A DNA stretch of 64,000 bases from Pseudorhodoferax sp. Leaf265 (GTDB lineage Bacteria > Pseudomonadota > Gammaproteobacteria > Burkholderiales > Burkholderiaceae_C). The notes beneath the pieces were generated by a model that saw only the letters and a list, made by a program, of their open reading frames with translations, had not been told where the DNA came from and searched no databases. The position numbers and the translations under genes are program-made. The stretch is taken from the NCBI RefSeq assembly GCF_001422365.1, contig NZ_LMMT01000005.1, forward strand, positions 1-64,000. Direction: 5' to 3'. Below, one piece after another: positions 37,168 through 47,880 of the stretch (positions are counted from its first letter, which is position 1; every line of letters starts with the position of its first letter).

Positions 37168-38537
37168 CGCTGCGGCTCAAGATCAACGCCATCGTGAGCC
37201 TGCTCACGCTGCTGTTCGTGGGCGCCATGCTGGCGCTCACGCTGCGCGCCATGCGCGAGTCCGTGCACGAGGAGGTGGTGGCCGCCAACCGCGTGGCGGC
37301 GCAGCTGCTCTACCGCACGGCCATGCTGCAGGAGGCCCAGGGCATGCAGGTCATGCAGGCCTTCCTGCAGGGCGTGGGCCGCGTGCGCTCCAACGACATC
37401 ACGCTGCTCGATGCCGATGGCCAGGTGCTGTACCGCTCACCGGCCTCGCCCTACAAGGCCGACCGCGATGCGCCCGGCTGGTTCGCACGCATCGTCGCGC
37501 CGGAGCCTTCGCAGATGTCGATCGACTTTCCGGACGGCAAGCTGGTCGTGCACGCCAACGCCTCGCGCGCCGTGCTGGACGCCTGGGACGATGCCGTGCG
37601 CCTCGCGCTCAGCGCGCTGGGCCTGCTGGCCGTCGTCAACGCCGGCGTGTTCTGGGCCGTGGGCCGCGCGACGCGGCCGTTCGCCGACATCGTCGGCGCG
37701 CTCAACCAACTGGAGAACGGCCGCTTCGACGTCTCGCTGCCGGCCCTGCCCGGTACCGAGGCCCGCGCCATCGGCGCGGCCTTCAACCGCATGGTCGGCA
37801 TGCTGCACCAGCACATCGAGACCGAGCGGCGCGCCGTGCGGGCCGAGCACCGCCTGTCCGAAAGCCGCGCGCTGGGCCGCTGGGTCGACCAGAAGATCGA
37901 GCAGGAGCGCCGCCTCATCGCGCGCGAACTGCACGACGAGCTGGGCCAGTCGGTCACGGCCGTGCGCAGCATGGCCTTGTCGATCGCGCAGCGCGTGCAG
38001 GCGCTGGATTGCGAGGCCGAGCAGGCCGCGCGGCTGATCGCCGAGGAGTCGGCCCGGCTGTACACCGCCATGCACGGCATGATCCCGCGGCTCACGCCGC
38101 TGGTGCTGGACGAATTCGGCCTGGTGGCCGCGCTGCAGGACCTGGTCGAGCGCACGCGCGCCAGCCACGCCGGCCTGCAGGTCGACTGGCAGCTGGACGC
38201 CCCGCCCGAGGGCCTGCGGCTGGACAACGCCACCGCGCTCGTGCTGTACCGCGCCGCGCAGGAGGGCATGACCAATGCGCTGCGCCATGGTGAAGCGCGC
38301 CAGCTGGTGCTGGCCCTGCACTGCGACGCCCGGCACCTCACGCTCACGCTGCGCGACGACGGCCGCGGCCCGCCTGACGCCGCGGCCAACCCCAGCGGCA
38401 CCGGCCACTACGGCCTGCGCTGGCTGGCCGAGCGCATCGACAGCCTGGGCGGCACGCTGCGCCTGGAACCGGCCGCCCCGCGCGGTGCCCAACTGACGGT
38501 GCGGCTGGCGCTGCCGGCCGCCCAGGAGAACGCATGA
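37164..38537 (+). CDS. sensor histidine kinase (NarX/HisKA_3 type)
   Basis: A 457-aa membrane sensor. One helix lies at about 7-28 and a second at about 145-165. Between them is a small periplasmic domain (about 30-140), followed by HAMP (about 165-220), the HisKA_3 dimerisation domain with the phosphorylated His in ARELHDELGQS (H257), and an ATPase domain (AQEGMTNALRHG, DDGRGPP, GHYGLRWLAER). It partners the LuxR-type regulator encoded next (ATGA overlap). The signal is unknown. Confidence 0.92.
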   Translation: MTLRLKINAIVSLLTLLFVGAMLALTLRAMRESVHEEVVAANRVAAQLLYRTAMLQEAQGMQVMQAFLQGVGRVRSNDITLLDADGQVLYRSPASPYKADRDAPGWFARIVAPEPSQMSIDFPDGKLVVHANASRAVLDAWDDAVRLALSALGLLAVVNAGVFWAVGRATRPFADIVGALNQLENGRFDVSLPALPGTEARAIGAAFNRMVGMLHQHIETERRAVRAEHRLSESRALGRWVDQKIEQERRLIARELHDELGQSVTAVRSMALSIAQRVQALDCEAEQAARLIAEESARLYTAMHGMIPRLTPLVLDEFGLVAALQDLVERTRASHAGLQVDWQLDAPPEGLRLDNATALVLYRAAQEGMTNALRHGEARQLVLALHCDARHLTLTLRDDGRGPPDAAANPSGTGHYGLRWLAERIDSLGGTLRLEPAAPRGAQLTVRLALPAAQENA

Positions 38538-39181
38538 CCCCCCCGAGCCCGCCGATCCGCGTGATGCTGGTCGACGACCACGCGCTCGTGCGCATGGGCT
38601 TTCGCATGCTGCTGGCCGACGCGCAGATCGACGTCGCGGCCGAGGCCGACACCGGAGAGCAGGCCTGCCAGCGCTACCCGCAGGTGCAGCCGGACGTGGT
38701 GGTCATGGACCTGTCCATGCCCGGCATGGGCGGCCTGGAGGCGCTGCGGCGCCTGCTCGCGCACGACCCCAAGGCCCGCGTGCTGGGCCTGTCGGCGCAC
38801 GAGGACAGCGTGCACCCGCGCCGCATGCTGCAGGCCGGCGCGCTCGGCTACCTGGCCAAGCGCAGCGCGCCCGAGGCACTCATCGCCGCGGTGCGCGCGG
38901 TGGCACGCGGCGAGCGCTACATCGACGCGGCCACGGCCCAGGCCCTGGCCGCCGCGCAGTTCGACGGCACGGCCAACCCGGCCGAAGCGCTCAGCGCGCG
39001 CGAGTTCTCGGTGTTCCTGCAACTGGCCCAGGGCATGACGGTGGCGCAGATCGCCGCCACGCTGAACCTGTCGCTCAGCACCGTGGGCTCGCACCTGTAC
39101 CGCGTCAAGCAGAAGCTGGGCGCGAGCAACCAGGCCGAACTCACGCTGGTGGCGCTGCGCTGGGGGCTGATCCAGGTGTAG
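38534..39181 (+). CDS. response regulator, NarL/FixJ family
   Basis: A 215-aa response regulator with a receiver domain (about 5-120) whose phosphoacceptor is D59 in VVMDLSMPGMGG, and a LuxR-type helix-turn-helix (about 150-205; LSAREFSVFLQLAQGMTVAQ). It is coupled to its kinase. Its last 41 bp overlap the convergent LysR gene. Confidence 0.92.
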   Translation: MTPPSPPIRVMLVDDHALVRMGFRMLLADAQIDVAAEADTGEQACQRYPQVQPDVVVMDLSMPGMGGLEALRRLLAHDPKARVLGLSAHEDSVHPRRMLQAGALGYLAKRSAPEALIAAVRAVARGERYIDAATAQALAAAQFDGTANPAEALSAREFSVFLQLAQGMTVAQIAATLNLSLSTVGSHLYRVKQKLGASNQAELTLVALRWGLIQV

Positions 39182-40130
39182 CGGCCGGCCGGCCCGGTGT
39201 CTGCGGCCCGGCAGCGCCACCGCTGCCGATGGCCGCCGCGCCGCACAAGGCATCGATGAGCGCCCGCACCGCCGCCGACGCATGCCGGTGCGGCGCGTAC
39301 ATCAGCGAGAACGGCCGGGTGCGCCCGCCGAAGCCGGCCAGCACTTCGACCAGCCGGCCGCTGGCCAGCCGCTCGTGCACGACGAAGTCGTAGGTCTGGC
39401 AGATGCCCATGCCCTGCTCGGCCAGCGACACCGTGGCCAGCACGTCGTCGGACACCTCCAGCAGCCCATCGGGCTGCCAGTCCCGGTCCTCGCCGTCGAC
39501 ACGGAACGACCAGGCACCGTGGCGCCCCGTGCGCGGCATCACGAAGGGCAGGCAGGCGTGCGCGCGCAGGTCGTCCAGCCGTTGCGGCACGCCCGCACGC
39601 GCCAGGTAGCCGGGCGCGGCGACGAGGCGCAGGCGCGCATCTTCGAGTCGGCGCGCGACAAGGCCGCTGTCGGGCTGTTCGCCGAGCCGGATCGCCATGT
39701 CGAAGCCCTCGGCGATGAGGTCGACGTTGCGGTTGGTGATGTTGAGCTCCAGCCGCACCTGGGGATGCCGCGCGGCGAAGGCCTGCAGCTGCGCCGGCAG
39801 GCGGTAGTGGCCGTAGGTCGTGGGGGCGCTGATGCGCACGCGGCCGCTCAGCGCGGCGCTGGCCGAACGCGCCTCGTTCTCCGCCTCCCTCAGCAGTTCG
39901 AAGGCCTGGCGGCTCTGGTCCATGTAGCGGCGCCCCGCATCGGTCAGCCCGATGCGGCGCGTGGTGCGGCGCAGCAGCTGCTGGCCCAGCCGCGCCTCCA
40001 GCCGGCCGACCGCGCGGCTCAGCACCGAGGCCGTGGTCGACAGCGCCGCCGCTGCCGCGGTGAACGAACCGTGCTCGACCACGGCCAGGAAGACCTCGAC
40101 ATCGCCGAGGTACTCGAAATTCCGGCTCAT
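39141..40130 (-). CDS. LysR-family transcriptional regulator
   Basis: A 329-aa regulator with a winged helix (FTAAAAALSTTASVLSRAVGRLEARLG) and an effector-binding domain (about 90-295). The start ATG 40130 (MSRNFEYLGDVEVF) is the family start. It is divergent from the royal-jelly-type gene (98-bp gap) and probably regulates it. The Ala/Pro/Gly-rich tail extends into the convergent response regulator gene. Confidence 0.88.
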   Translation of the reverse strand: MSRNFEYLGDVEVFLAVVEHGSFTAAAAALSTTASVLSRAVGRLEARLGQQLLRRTTRRIGLTDAGRRYMDQSRQAFELLREAENEARSASAALSGRVRISAPTTYGHYRLPAQLQAFAARHPQVRLELNITNRNVDLIAEGFDMAIRLGEQPDSGLVARRLEDARLRLVAAPGYLARAGVPQRLDDLRAHACLPFVMPRTGRHGAWSFRVDGEDRDWQPDGLLEVSDDVLATVSLAEQGMGICQTYDFVVHERLASGRLVEVLAGFGGRTRPFSLMYAPHRHASAAVRALIDALCGAAAIGSGGAAGPQTPGRPAATPGSAPSAAPPA

Positions 40131-40228
40131 TTGGTCTCCATAAGAACCAATGAAGTTCCTTGTAGCACGTTTATCTTCTTCAAAGGCATCAATACAGTCC
40201 GACGCATCCTTGTTGAACCGGACACACC

Positions 40229-41422
40229 ATGAAGAAGCTTCGAACCCTGCAACATGCCCTGCTGGCCGCCACGGCCACGCTGGCACTGGCACACACGGCA
40301 TGGAGCGCCGAGGGCGCCCCGCCCGCGCTGGAGCGCTGGCGCAGCTACAACGGCGTGAGCTGGGGCCGCGGCGACGCGGCGGCCACGCCGTTCCGCCACT
40401 CCGTCAACGCGCCGATCGCCGGCATCCATTTCGATGCCCGTGGCCGCGCCTTCGTCAGCACGCCGCGGCTGGTCGCCGCCGATGCGCCGGCCACGCTGAG
40501 CCTGCTGGACACGGCATCGGACGGCGGCCCGGCGCGGCTGACCGCCTTCCCGTCGGACGACGGCAACGCCATCGCCGCGGCGCCGGCCACGCATCTGCGC
40601 AACGTGCTGGGCTTCCACGTGGACACGCGCAACGGCTGGCTCTGGGCGCTGGACATGGGCTTCGTCGCGGGCGAGGCCGAGGCGCCCGCGGGCGGACAGA
40701 AGATCGTGGTCTACGAACTGGGCAGCGGGCGCGTGGTCCGGCGCATCGCGCTCGACGGCGTGGCCGACCGCAAGGGCAGCTTCCTCAACGACATCGCGGT
40801 CGACGAGCGGCGGCGCATCGCCTACGTCGCCGACAGCGGGCTGCGCAGTGCGCCCGACAACCAGGCCGGCCTGGTCGTGGCCGACTTCGCCACGGGCCGC
40901 AGCCGGCGCGTGCTGCACCAGCACCCGTCCGTGATGCCGCAGCCGGGCGCCAGGGTGTTCTCGCACGGCGCCGAGGTCTGGCCCGCCCAGCCACTGGTGC
41001 TGGGCATCAACGGCATCGCGCTGTCGCCGGATGCGGGCACGCTGTACTGGACCGTCACCACCGGCACGCAGGCGCATGCGATCGCCACCGCGGTGCTGCG
41101 CGACACCAAGGCGGATGCGGTGCGCGTGGCCGCGGCGGTGGTGCCGATCGGCGATGTCGGGGGCAACACCGACGGGATCGCCACCGGGCGCGATGGCCGG
41201 CTCTACATCACCGACGTCACGCGCAACGGCATCGTGCGCTACGACCCGGCCACGCGCGCCATGGCCGTGCTGGCCACCGACGCGGGCGTGCACTGGCCCG
41301 ACACGCCGGCCTTCACCCCCGATGGCTTCCTCGTGTTCACGGCCAGCCATCTGAACCAGCATTTCGCGGGTGCGGTGAAGGCGGGCGACGAGCGCTACGA
41401 GCTCTGGCGCCTGCGCCCCTGA
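40229..41422 (+). CDS. major royal jelly/yellow-family protein, exported
   Basis: A 397-aa protein with a signal peptide (about 1-27, ending AWSAEG) and a six-bladed beta-propeller like MRJP/yellow proteins and gluconolactonases (NDIAVDERRRIAYVADSG, INGIALSPDAGTLYW, GRLYITDVTRNGIVRYDP). It is probably periplasmic. Some relatives hydrolyse lactones or phosphotriesters or bind small ligands, but the function here is unknown. It is divergent from a LysR gene. Confidence 0.82.
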   Translation: MKKLRTLQHALLAATATLALAHTAWSAEGAPPALERWRSYNGVSWGRGDAAATPFRHSVNAPIAGIHFDARGRAFVSTPRLVAADAPATLSLLDTASDGGPARLTAFPSDDGNAIAAAPATHLRNVLGFHVDTRNGWLWALDMGFVAGEAEAPAGGQKIVVYELGSGRVVRRIALDGVADRKGSFLNDIAVDERRRIAYVADSGLRSAPDNQAGLVVADFATGRSRRVLHQHPSVMPQPGARVFSHGAEVWPAQPLVLGINGIALSPDAGTLYWTVTTGTQAHAIATAVLRDTKADAVRVAAAVVPIGDVGGNTDGIATGRDGRLYITDVTRNGIVRYDPATRAMAVLATDAGVHWPDTPAFTPDGFLVFTASHLNQHFAGAVKAGDERYELWRLRP

Positions 41423-41435
41423 GGCACGGGGCGGC

Positions 41436-42971
41436 TCAGCGCGGCGCGGCGCCGCTCGCCTGGCTCTCGCGCTGTGCCCGCACGGTCGCACCGGCTGCGG
41501 CGGCAGCGCGCGCCAGCGCCTCGGCCGCCGCCGCGGGCGCCAGCCGTTGCAGGATGGCGCGGCCCACGGTGCCGGCCTGCGGCACCTGCTCGCCGATGGC
41601 GTTGGACTCCCAGATCAGTCCGCGCAGCGCATGGCCCACGGCGTACAGCCCGGAGCGCGGCTGGCCGGCCGCATCGCGCAGCGCATGCGTCTCGCGCGTG
41701 GCCTGCACGCCGAAGCCCAGCGGGTCGGGCTGGGCCAGGCCGCGCGCGACCAGCTGGCGCACCAGCGGATCGTCGATGTGGCGCCAGTCGAAATCGAAGC
41801 CCAGGCAATTGACGACGCGGTCGGCCACCACGGTCTGCAGGGGCCGGCCGTCGCGCGGCTGCCAGGTGACGGCCAGGCGGCCATCGGCCTGCACCGCGAT
41901 GGACTGCACGCGGCCGGCCTCGTGGCGATGCCGGCCCTCTTCGTGCACGCGGTCCTGCCAGGCCAGCGGTGCGGCGGCGCTGCGGTGCAGCGAGGCCTCC
42001 CAGTAGGCCCGCAGCCGGCCCAGGAAGCGGCGGCGGTCGCGCGCGCTGGCCAGCGACCACAGCTGCGGCACATGGGCACGGATGGCCGGCACCAGGCGCT
42101 GCCAGGATTCGCCCTGTGCGCGGACCGCCCGGCGCTGCGCCCGGATCTGTGCGAGCAGGCCGCGCAGCGACACCGCATCGGGCTGGTAGCGCAGGAAGTC
42201 GGGCCAGGGCTGCACGTCCTCGCGCACGCGCACGCCCTGGCCGCGCCGGCTCAGCACCAGGTGCTGGCCGCGAAAGCCGGCCTTCTCGGCCATGATCAGG
42301 CTGTCCACCGCACTGAGGCCCGCGCCCAGGTAGACGATCTGCGCGTCCTGCGCCACGCCGTCCCAGGCCTGCGGATGCCAGATGTCGCCCACGTAGCGCG
42401 GCGACGCCGCCACGCCCGCGCCGACCGCGAAGGCCTGGCGGGCGAGCGGCCTGGCGAAGATACCGGTGGCCAGCACGAGTTCGTCGGCCAGCTCCTCGCA
42501 GCCGTCGTCCAGCACCACGCGGTAGCGCGGGCGGCCGGTGTCGTACTGCGCGACCACATCGACCGCGCGCGCCTGCAGGTGGCGAAATTCCACGCGCCGG
42601 CCCGCGCTGGAGATGGCCGCCGTCAGGCTGGCCAGGATGTAGGCGCCGTAGACCTGGCGCGGCGGCATGCTGTCTTCGATCGCCACGCCGGCCGGCGGCT
42701 GCCAGCCGCCTGCGGCGGCGCCGGCGCGCAGCCAGCGCACGAGGTGGTCGGGCTCATCGTCGTAGAGGCTGAACAGCCTGGCCAGGCCGTTGACCAGATG
42801 CTCGGGGTGCGTGGTGCCGTAGGCCGTGCCCAGGCCCAGCGTGGCGCGCGACTCGACGATGGACAGCCGGATCGGCTGCTCCACGTCCTTGAGCAGGCGC
42901 AGCGCGACGGCGGTGCCGGCCAGGCCGCCGCCGACGATGAGGACATGGGGGCGTGTGTCGGAAGAGGGCAT
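41436..42971 (-). CDS. FAD/NAD(P)-binding protein
   Basis: A 511-aa flavoprotein of the FAD-NAD(P)-binding (PF13454-like) group. The FAD motif is LIVGGGLAGTAVALRLL (residues about 10-26), a second nucleotide site lies near VYLGAGLSAVDSLI, and NCLGFDFDWRHIDDPLVRQL is a typical late motif. Close families act as N-hydroxylating monooxygenases or as oxidoreductases of unknown substrate. A 222-bp structured element begins 9 bp upstream of its start. Confidence 0.8.
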   Translation of the reverse strand: MPSSDTRPHVLIVGGGLAGTAVALRLLKDVEQPIRLSIVESRATLGLGTAYGTTHPEHLVNGLARLFSLYDDEPDHLVRWLRAGAAAGGWQPPAGVAIEDSMPPRQVYGAYILASLTAAISSAGRRVEFRHLQARAVDVVAQYDTGRPRYRVVLDDGCEELADELVLATGIFARPLARQAFAVGAGVAASPRYVGDIWHPQAWDGVAQDAQIVYLGAGLSAVDSLIMAEKAGFRGQHLVLSRRGQGVRVREDVQPWPDFLRYQPDAVSLRGLLAQIRAQRRAVRAQGESWQRLVPAIRAHVPQLWSLASARDRRRFLGRLRAYWEASLHRSAAAPLAWQDRVHEEGRHRHEAGRVQSIAVQADGRLAVTWQPRDGRPLQTVVADRVVNCLGFDFDWRHIDDPLVRQLVARGLAQPDPLGFGVQATRETHALRDAAGQPRSGLYAVGHALRGLIWESNAIGEQVPQAGTVGRAILQRLAPAAAAEALARAAAAAGATVRAQRESQASGAAPR

Positions 42972-42979
42972 GGTGGCTC

Positions 42980-43201
42980 AGAGCTTGTGAAGGAATGGGT
43001 TGGGCTCACGACGGGGTGCCCGCAGGTGTCGGGCAAGGCGCGTCGCGCAGTCCGTATCGGGATACGGACAAGCGGCGCAACGCCGCCCGGCGCCTGTGGG
43101 CGCCCCGGCCCGCAGGGCAAGACCCCGCGAGCAATGGCTGGTTGTTGAAACTGCCTGCGTCGGGGTCTTGCGTGAGCTCAAGCGATTTCTTCACAAGCTC
43201 T
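42980..43201 (-). repeat. 222-bp structured element, copy A
   Basis: The ends form a 17-bp stem (AGAGCTTGTGAAG 5', CTTCACAAGCTCT 3', continued by G-T, A-T, A-T, T-A). Nested inside are a 7-bp stem (43004-43010 with 43071... precisely 43171-43177), an 8-bp hairpin with a 4-nt loop (43050-43069) and a 10-bp stem (43118-43127 with 43161-43170). Copy B at 47881-48102 has the same length and the same stem offsets. On the minus strand the element starts at the last base of the TGA of the LLM oxidoreductase gene and ends 8 bases before the next gene's ATG. No convincing ORF lies within. Confidence 0.85.
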
Positions 43202-44529
43202 CAGGCGGGAAAGAAGCGGTTGGCGGGCCGTGGCAGGCCCAGGTGTTCGCGCAGCGTGCGACCGCTGTAGGCGCGGCGGAAGATGCCGCGGCGCTGCAGT
43301 TCGGGCACGACCTTGTCGACGAAGTCCAGCAGGCCGCCGGGCAGCCAGGGGAACATGATGTTGAAGCCGTCGCTGCCGCCGCTCTCCAGCCAGTGCTGCA
43401 TCTCGTCGGCAATCGTCTGCGGCGTGCCCACGAAGGCCAGGCCGGCGTAGCCGCCCAGGCGCTGCGCGAGCTGGCGCACCGTGAGGTTCTCGCGCCGGCC
43501 CAGTTCGATGGCGCGCTCGCGGCTGGTCTGGCTCGCGTTGGTGGGCGGAATCTCGGGCAGCGGGGCGTCGAGGTCGAAGCCGGACACGTCGTGGCCCAGC
43601 GCGATCGACAGCGAGGCGATGGCGCTGTCTGCGTGCACCAGGCTGTCGAGCCGCGCGCGGACCGCACGCGCCTCCTCCACCGTCTCGCCCACGACCACGA
43701 AGGCGCCGGGCAGGATCTTGAGGTGCTCCGGATCGCGGCCGATGGCGCGCATGCGGCCCTTCACGTCGGCGTAGAAGCGCTGCGCGTTCTCCAGTGTGCC
43801 GGGCGCGGCGAACACCACCTCGGCGGTCTCGGCGGCGAGCTGGCGGCCGGGCTCGGACGCCCCGGCCTGCACGATCACGGGCCAGCCCTGCACCGGCCGC
43901 GCGATGTGCAGCGGGCCCTTGACGTTCAGGTAGGTGCCGCGGTGGTTCAGCGTGTGCAGGCGCGCCGGATCGAAGAAGCGGCCACTCTCGGCGTCGCGCA
44001 CGAAGGCGTCGTCGGCCCAGCTGTCCCACAGGCCCGTGACCACGCTCTGGAACTCGCGGGCACGCGCATAGCGCTCGTCGTGCTCCATGTGGTCCGTGCG
44101 GCCGAAGTTCAGCGCCGCGTCGGGGTTGGAGGTGGTGACGATGTTCCAGCCCGCGCGGCCGCCGCTCAAATGGTCCAGCGAGGCGAAGCGCCGCGCGATG
44201 TGGAAGGGCTCGTCGAAGGTGGTCGAGGCCGTGGCCACCAGGCCCAGGTGCGTGGTGTGCTGGGCCAGCGCCGACAGCAGCGTGAACGGCTCGAAGGAGC
44301 TGACCGTGTGGCTGCGCTGCAGCGCCTCGATCGGCATGTTCAGCACGGCCAGGTGGTCGGCCATGAAGAAGGCGTCGAAGCAGGCCCGCTCCAGCGCCTG
44401 GGCCAGGGTCTTCAGGCGCTCGAAGTTGAAGTTGGCATCGCGCCAGGCGCCGGGATAGCGCCAGGCGCCGGTGTGGATGCTGACCGGGCGCATGAAGGCG
44501 CCCAGGTGCAGTTGGCGGGTCGATGGCAT
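43201..44529 (-). CDS. LLM-class flavin-dependent monooxygenase (NtaA/SnaA/DszA type)
   Basis: A 442-aa FMNH2-dependent monooxygenase of the bacterial luciferase-like fold. Visible segments are WNIVTTSNPDAALNFG, VIVQAGASEPGRQLAAETAE and GTPQTIADEMQ. The group cleaves C-S or C-N bonds in organosulfur compounds or chelators. Reduced flavin could come from the FMN reductase encoded at 51252. It starts 1 bp after the stop of the sulfonate-type binding protein gene, so both are co-transcribed. This is consistent with sulfur scavenging from an organosulfur compound. Confidence 0.9.
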   Translation of the reverse strand: MPSTRQLHLGAFMRPVSIHTGAWRYPGAWRDANFNFERLKTLAQALERACFDAFFMADHLAVLNMPIEALQRSHTVSSFEPFTLLSALAQHTTHLGLVATASTTFDEPFHIARRFASLDHLSGGRAGWNIVTTSNPDAALNFGRTDHMEHDERYARAREFQSVVTGLWDSWADDAFVRDAESGRFFDPARLHTLNHRGTYLNVKGPLHIARPVQGWPVIVQAGASEPGRQLAAETAEVVFAAPGTLENAQRFYADVKGRMRAIGRDPEHLKILPGAFVVVGETVEEARAVRARLDSLVHADSAIASLSIALGHDVSGFDLDAPLPEIPPTNASQTSRERAIELGRRENLTVRQLAQRLGGYAGLAFVGTPQTIADEMQHWLESGGSDGFNIMFPWLPGGLLDFVDKVVPELQRRGIFRRAYSGRTLREHLGLPRPANRFFPA

Positions 44530-44530
44530 G

Positions 44531-45514
44531 TCACGCGGGCGCGCGCCAGACGATCTGCTTGACGTCGATCTTGCGCGGGATGATGCCCAGGGCCTGGAAG
44601 GTGTCGGCCAGCTCCTGCTGCTGGGCGACGTGGGCGTCGGTCACCGGGGTGAGCGAGAACTCCGCGCGTGCGAACGCGGCCGACCAGGACTTCACGTCGA
44701 TGCCGGTGGCCTCGGCCGCCAGCGCGGCGAGCTCGTCGCGGTGGCTTCCCGACCATTCGGTGAGCTTGCGGATCTCGTCCAGCACCGCACCCAGCGCGCC
44801 AGGGTGGCGCGCGGCGAAGTCCTTGCCGGCCATGTAGTACGACGAGCTCGCCAGCCGCTTGTCCGAGGTGTCGGCGATCACGCGGGCGCCGTAGCGCTCC
44901 TCGGCGATGGCGTAGTAGGGGTCCCAGACCACCCAGGCGTCGATGTTGCCGCCGTTGAAGGCCGCCGTCGCGTCGGCCGGCGACAGGTAGGTGGGCTGGA
45001 CGTCGTCGAACTTCAGGCCGGCCTGGGCCAGTGCCTTGACCGCCACGTTCTGCGCGCTGGAGCCCTTGCCGAAGGCCAGCTTCTTGCCCTTGAGCTCGGC
45101 CACGGTCCGGATCGGCGAATTCTTCGGTACCAGCACGGCATGCTGGGCCGAGGGCGTGGCCGCCGCATACACCAGGTTGGAGCCGCCGGCCTGCGCGAAG
45201 ATCGGCGGCGTGTCGCCCACCGAACCCAGGTCGATGGCGCCAGCGCCCAACGCCTCCAGCATGGGCGGGCCGAACTGGAACTCCACCCACTTCACGCTGG
45301 GCACGCCGAGCGCAGCCAGCCGTTTCTCCACCACCTGCTGCTTGCGCGCCAGCACCAGGATGGCCGAGCCCTTCTGGAAGCCGATGCGCACCTCCTTGGG
45401 CAGCGCGGACTGGCCCCAGGCCGCGCCGGCGGGCGCGAGCGCCCAGGCGGATGCGGCGAGTGCGGCGGTGCCGAACTGGCGGCGGGTCGGTCGAGATGAA
45501 GGGATGTGGCCCAT
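44531..45514 (-). CDS. aliphatic sulfonate ABC transporter binding protein (SsuA-like)
   Basis: A 327-aa periplasmic binding protein. The N-terminus has a twin-arginine-type signal (TRRQFGTAALAASAW, cleaved near AAWGQ). The body matches SsuA/TauA (IGFQKGSAILVLARKQ, GSVGDTPPIFAQAGG, DAWVVWDPYYAIAEER). It delivers a sulfonate or similar compound. No SsuBC permease/ATPase lies next to it, so it must use a transporter elsewhere. It is followed at once by the LLM monooxygenase gene. Confidence 0.9.
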   Translation of the reverse strand: MGHIPSSRPTRRQFGTAALAASAWALAPAGAAWGQSALPKEVRIGFQKGSAILVLARKQQVVEKRLAALGVPSVKWVEFQFGPPMLEALGAGAIDLGSVGDTPPIFAQAGGSNLVYAAATPSAQHAVLVPKNSPIRTVAELKGKKLAFGKGSSAQNVAVKALAQAGLKFDDVQPTYLSPADATAAFNGGNIDAWVVWDPYYAIAEERYGARVIADTSDKRLASSSYYMAGKDFAARHPGALGAVLDEIRKLTEWSGSHRDELAALAAEATGIDVKSWSAAFARAEFSLTPVTDAHVAQQQELADTFQALGIIPRKIDVKQIVWRAPA

Positions 45515-45622
45515 GGCAGAACTCCTGGAACGGGGCGGACGCGGCGTGGGCACGCGTGCGGTGGATGTGGTGGCCAGCTTAGGCCGGTGCCGCCTGGGCG
45601 TCGACGACGCTTTGCGCGCTTT

Positions 45623-45639
45623 CTTATGCGGTTTTCGCG
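45623..45639 (-). promoter_or_regulatory. candidate sulfur-starvation regulatory box upstream of the ssuA-like gene
   Basis: On the minus strand this reads CGCGAAAACCGCATAAG, about 110 bp upstream of the binding-protein ATG. The 12-base core AAACCGCATAAG recurs at 51116-51127 in front of metN. The shared core before two sulfur-linked operons suggests a common activator such as a CysB/SsuR-type LysR protein; that identity is inference. Confidence 0.5.
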
Positions 45640-45663
45640 CGATGCCGCGCAGCGCCTGCAACG

Positions 45664-45687
45664 AAAAAGCGCCGTCCACGACGGCGC
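45664..45687 (-). terminator. rho-independent terminator for groESL
   Basis: On the minus strand, GCGCCGTC, loop GTG and GACGGCGC are followed by TTTTT: a textbook intrinsic terminator about 110 bp after the groL stop. Confidence 0.85.
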
Positions 45688-45699
45688 AGGTCCAGGGCC

Positions 45700-45752
45700 G
45701 TGGCCGGTGCTGCGGTCCCCGCGAGCCCCACGCCCGCCGCAGCACCGGCCAC
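45700..45752. repeat. 16-bp perfect inverted repeat between groL and its terminator
   Basis: The arm GTGGCCGGTGCTGCGG (45700-45715) and its exact complement (45737-45752) are separated by 21 nt. A smaller hairpin (GCCCGCC/GGCGGGC, 45771-45789) lies between it and the groL stop. Together with the terminator the groL transcript ends in three consecutive hairpins, which may stabilise the mRNA against 3' decay. Confidence 0.7.
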
Positions 45753-45795
45753 AGCCTGAACACGGTGGAGGCCCGCCACTGCGGCGGGCCCGGCG

Positions 45796-47761
<1,966 letters not shown>

Positions 47762-47880
47762 GTGAAGAGGGTTCCTGGGAGGAAGAATGCGTTGTTGGTG
47801 CAGCCCATTCTTCAAGCGCCTGCCGGCCGGGGGAACGAAGGGATCGTCAGTTGCTTGCTCGGAAAACGAGGATGCGGCGC

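Noticed and set aside
43006..43194. Short ORFs inside the 222-bp elements
   Set aside because: They coincide with paired stems and differ between copies in a way that preserves pairing, not protein sequence.
47762..47880. CIRCE or clear sigma-32 promoter upstream of groES
   Set aside because: No TTAGCACTC/GAGTGCTAA inverted repeat is present, and only weak CTTGAA-like matches without a matching -10 were found.
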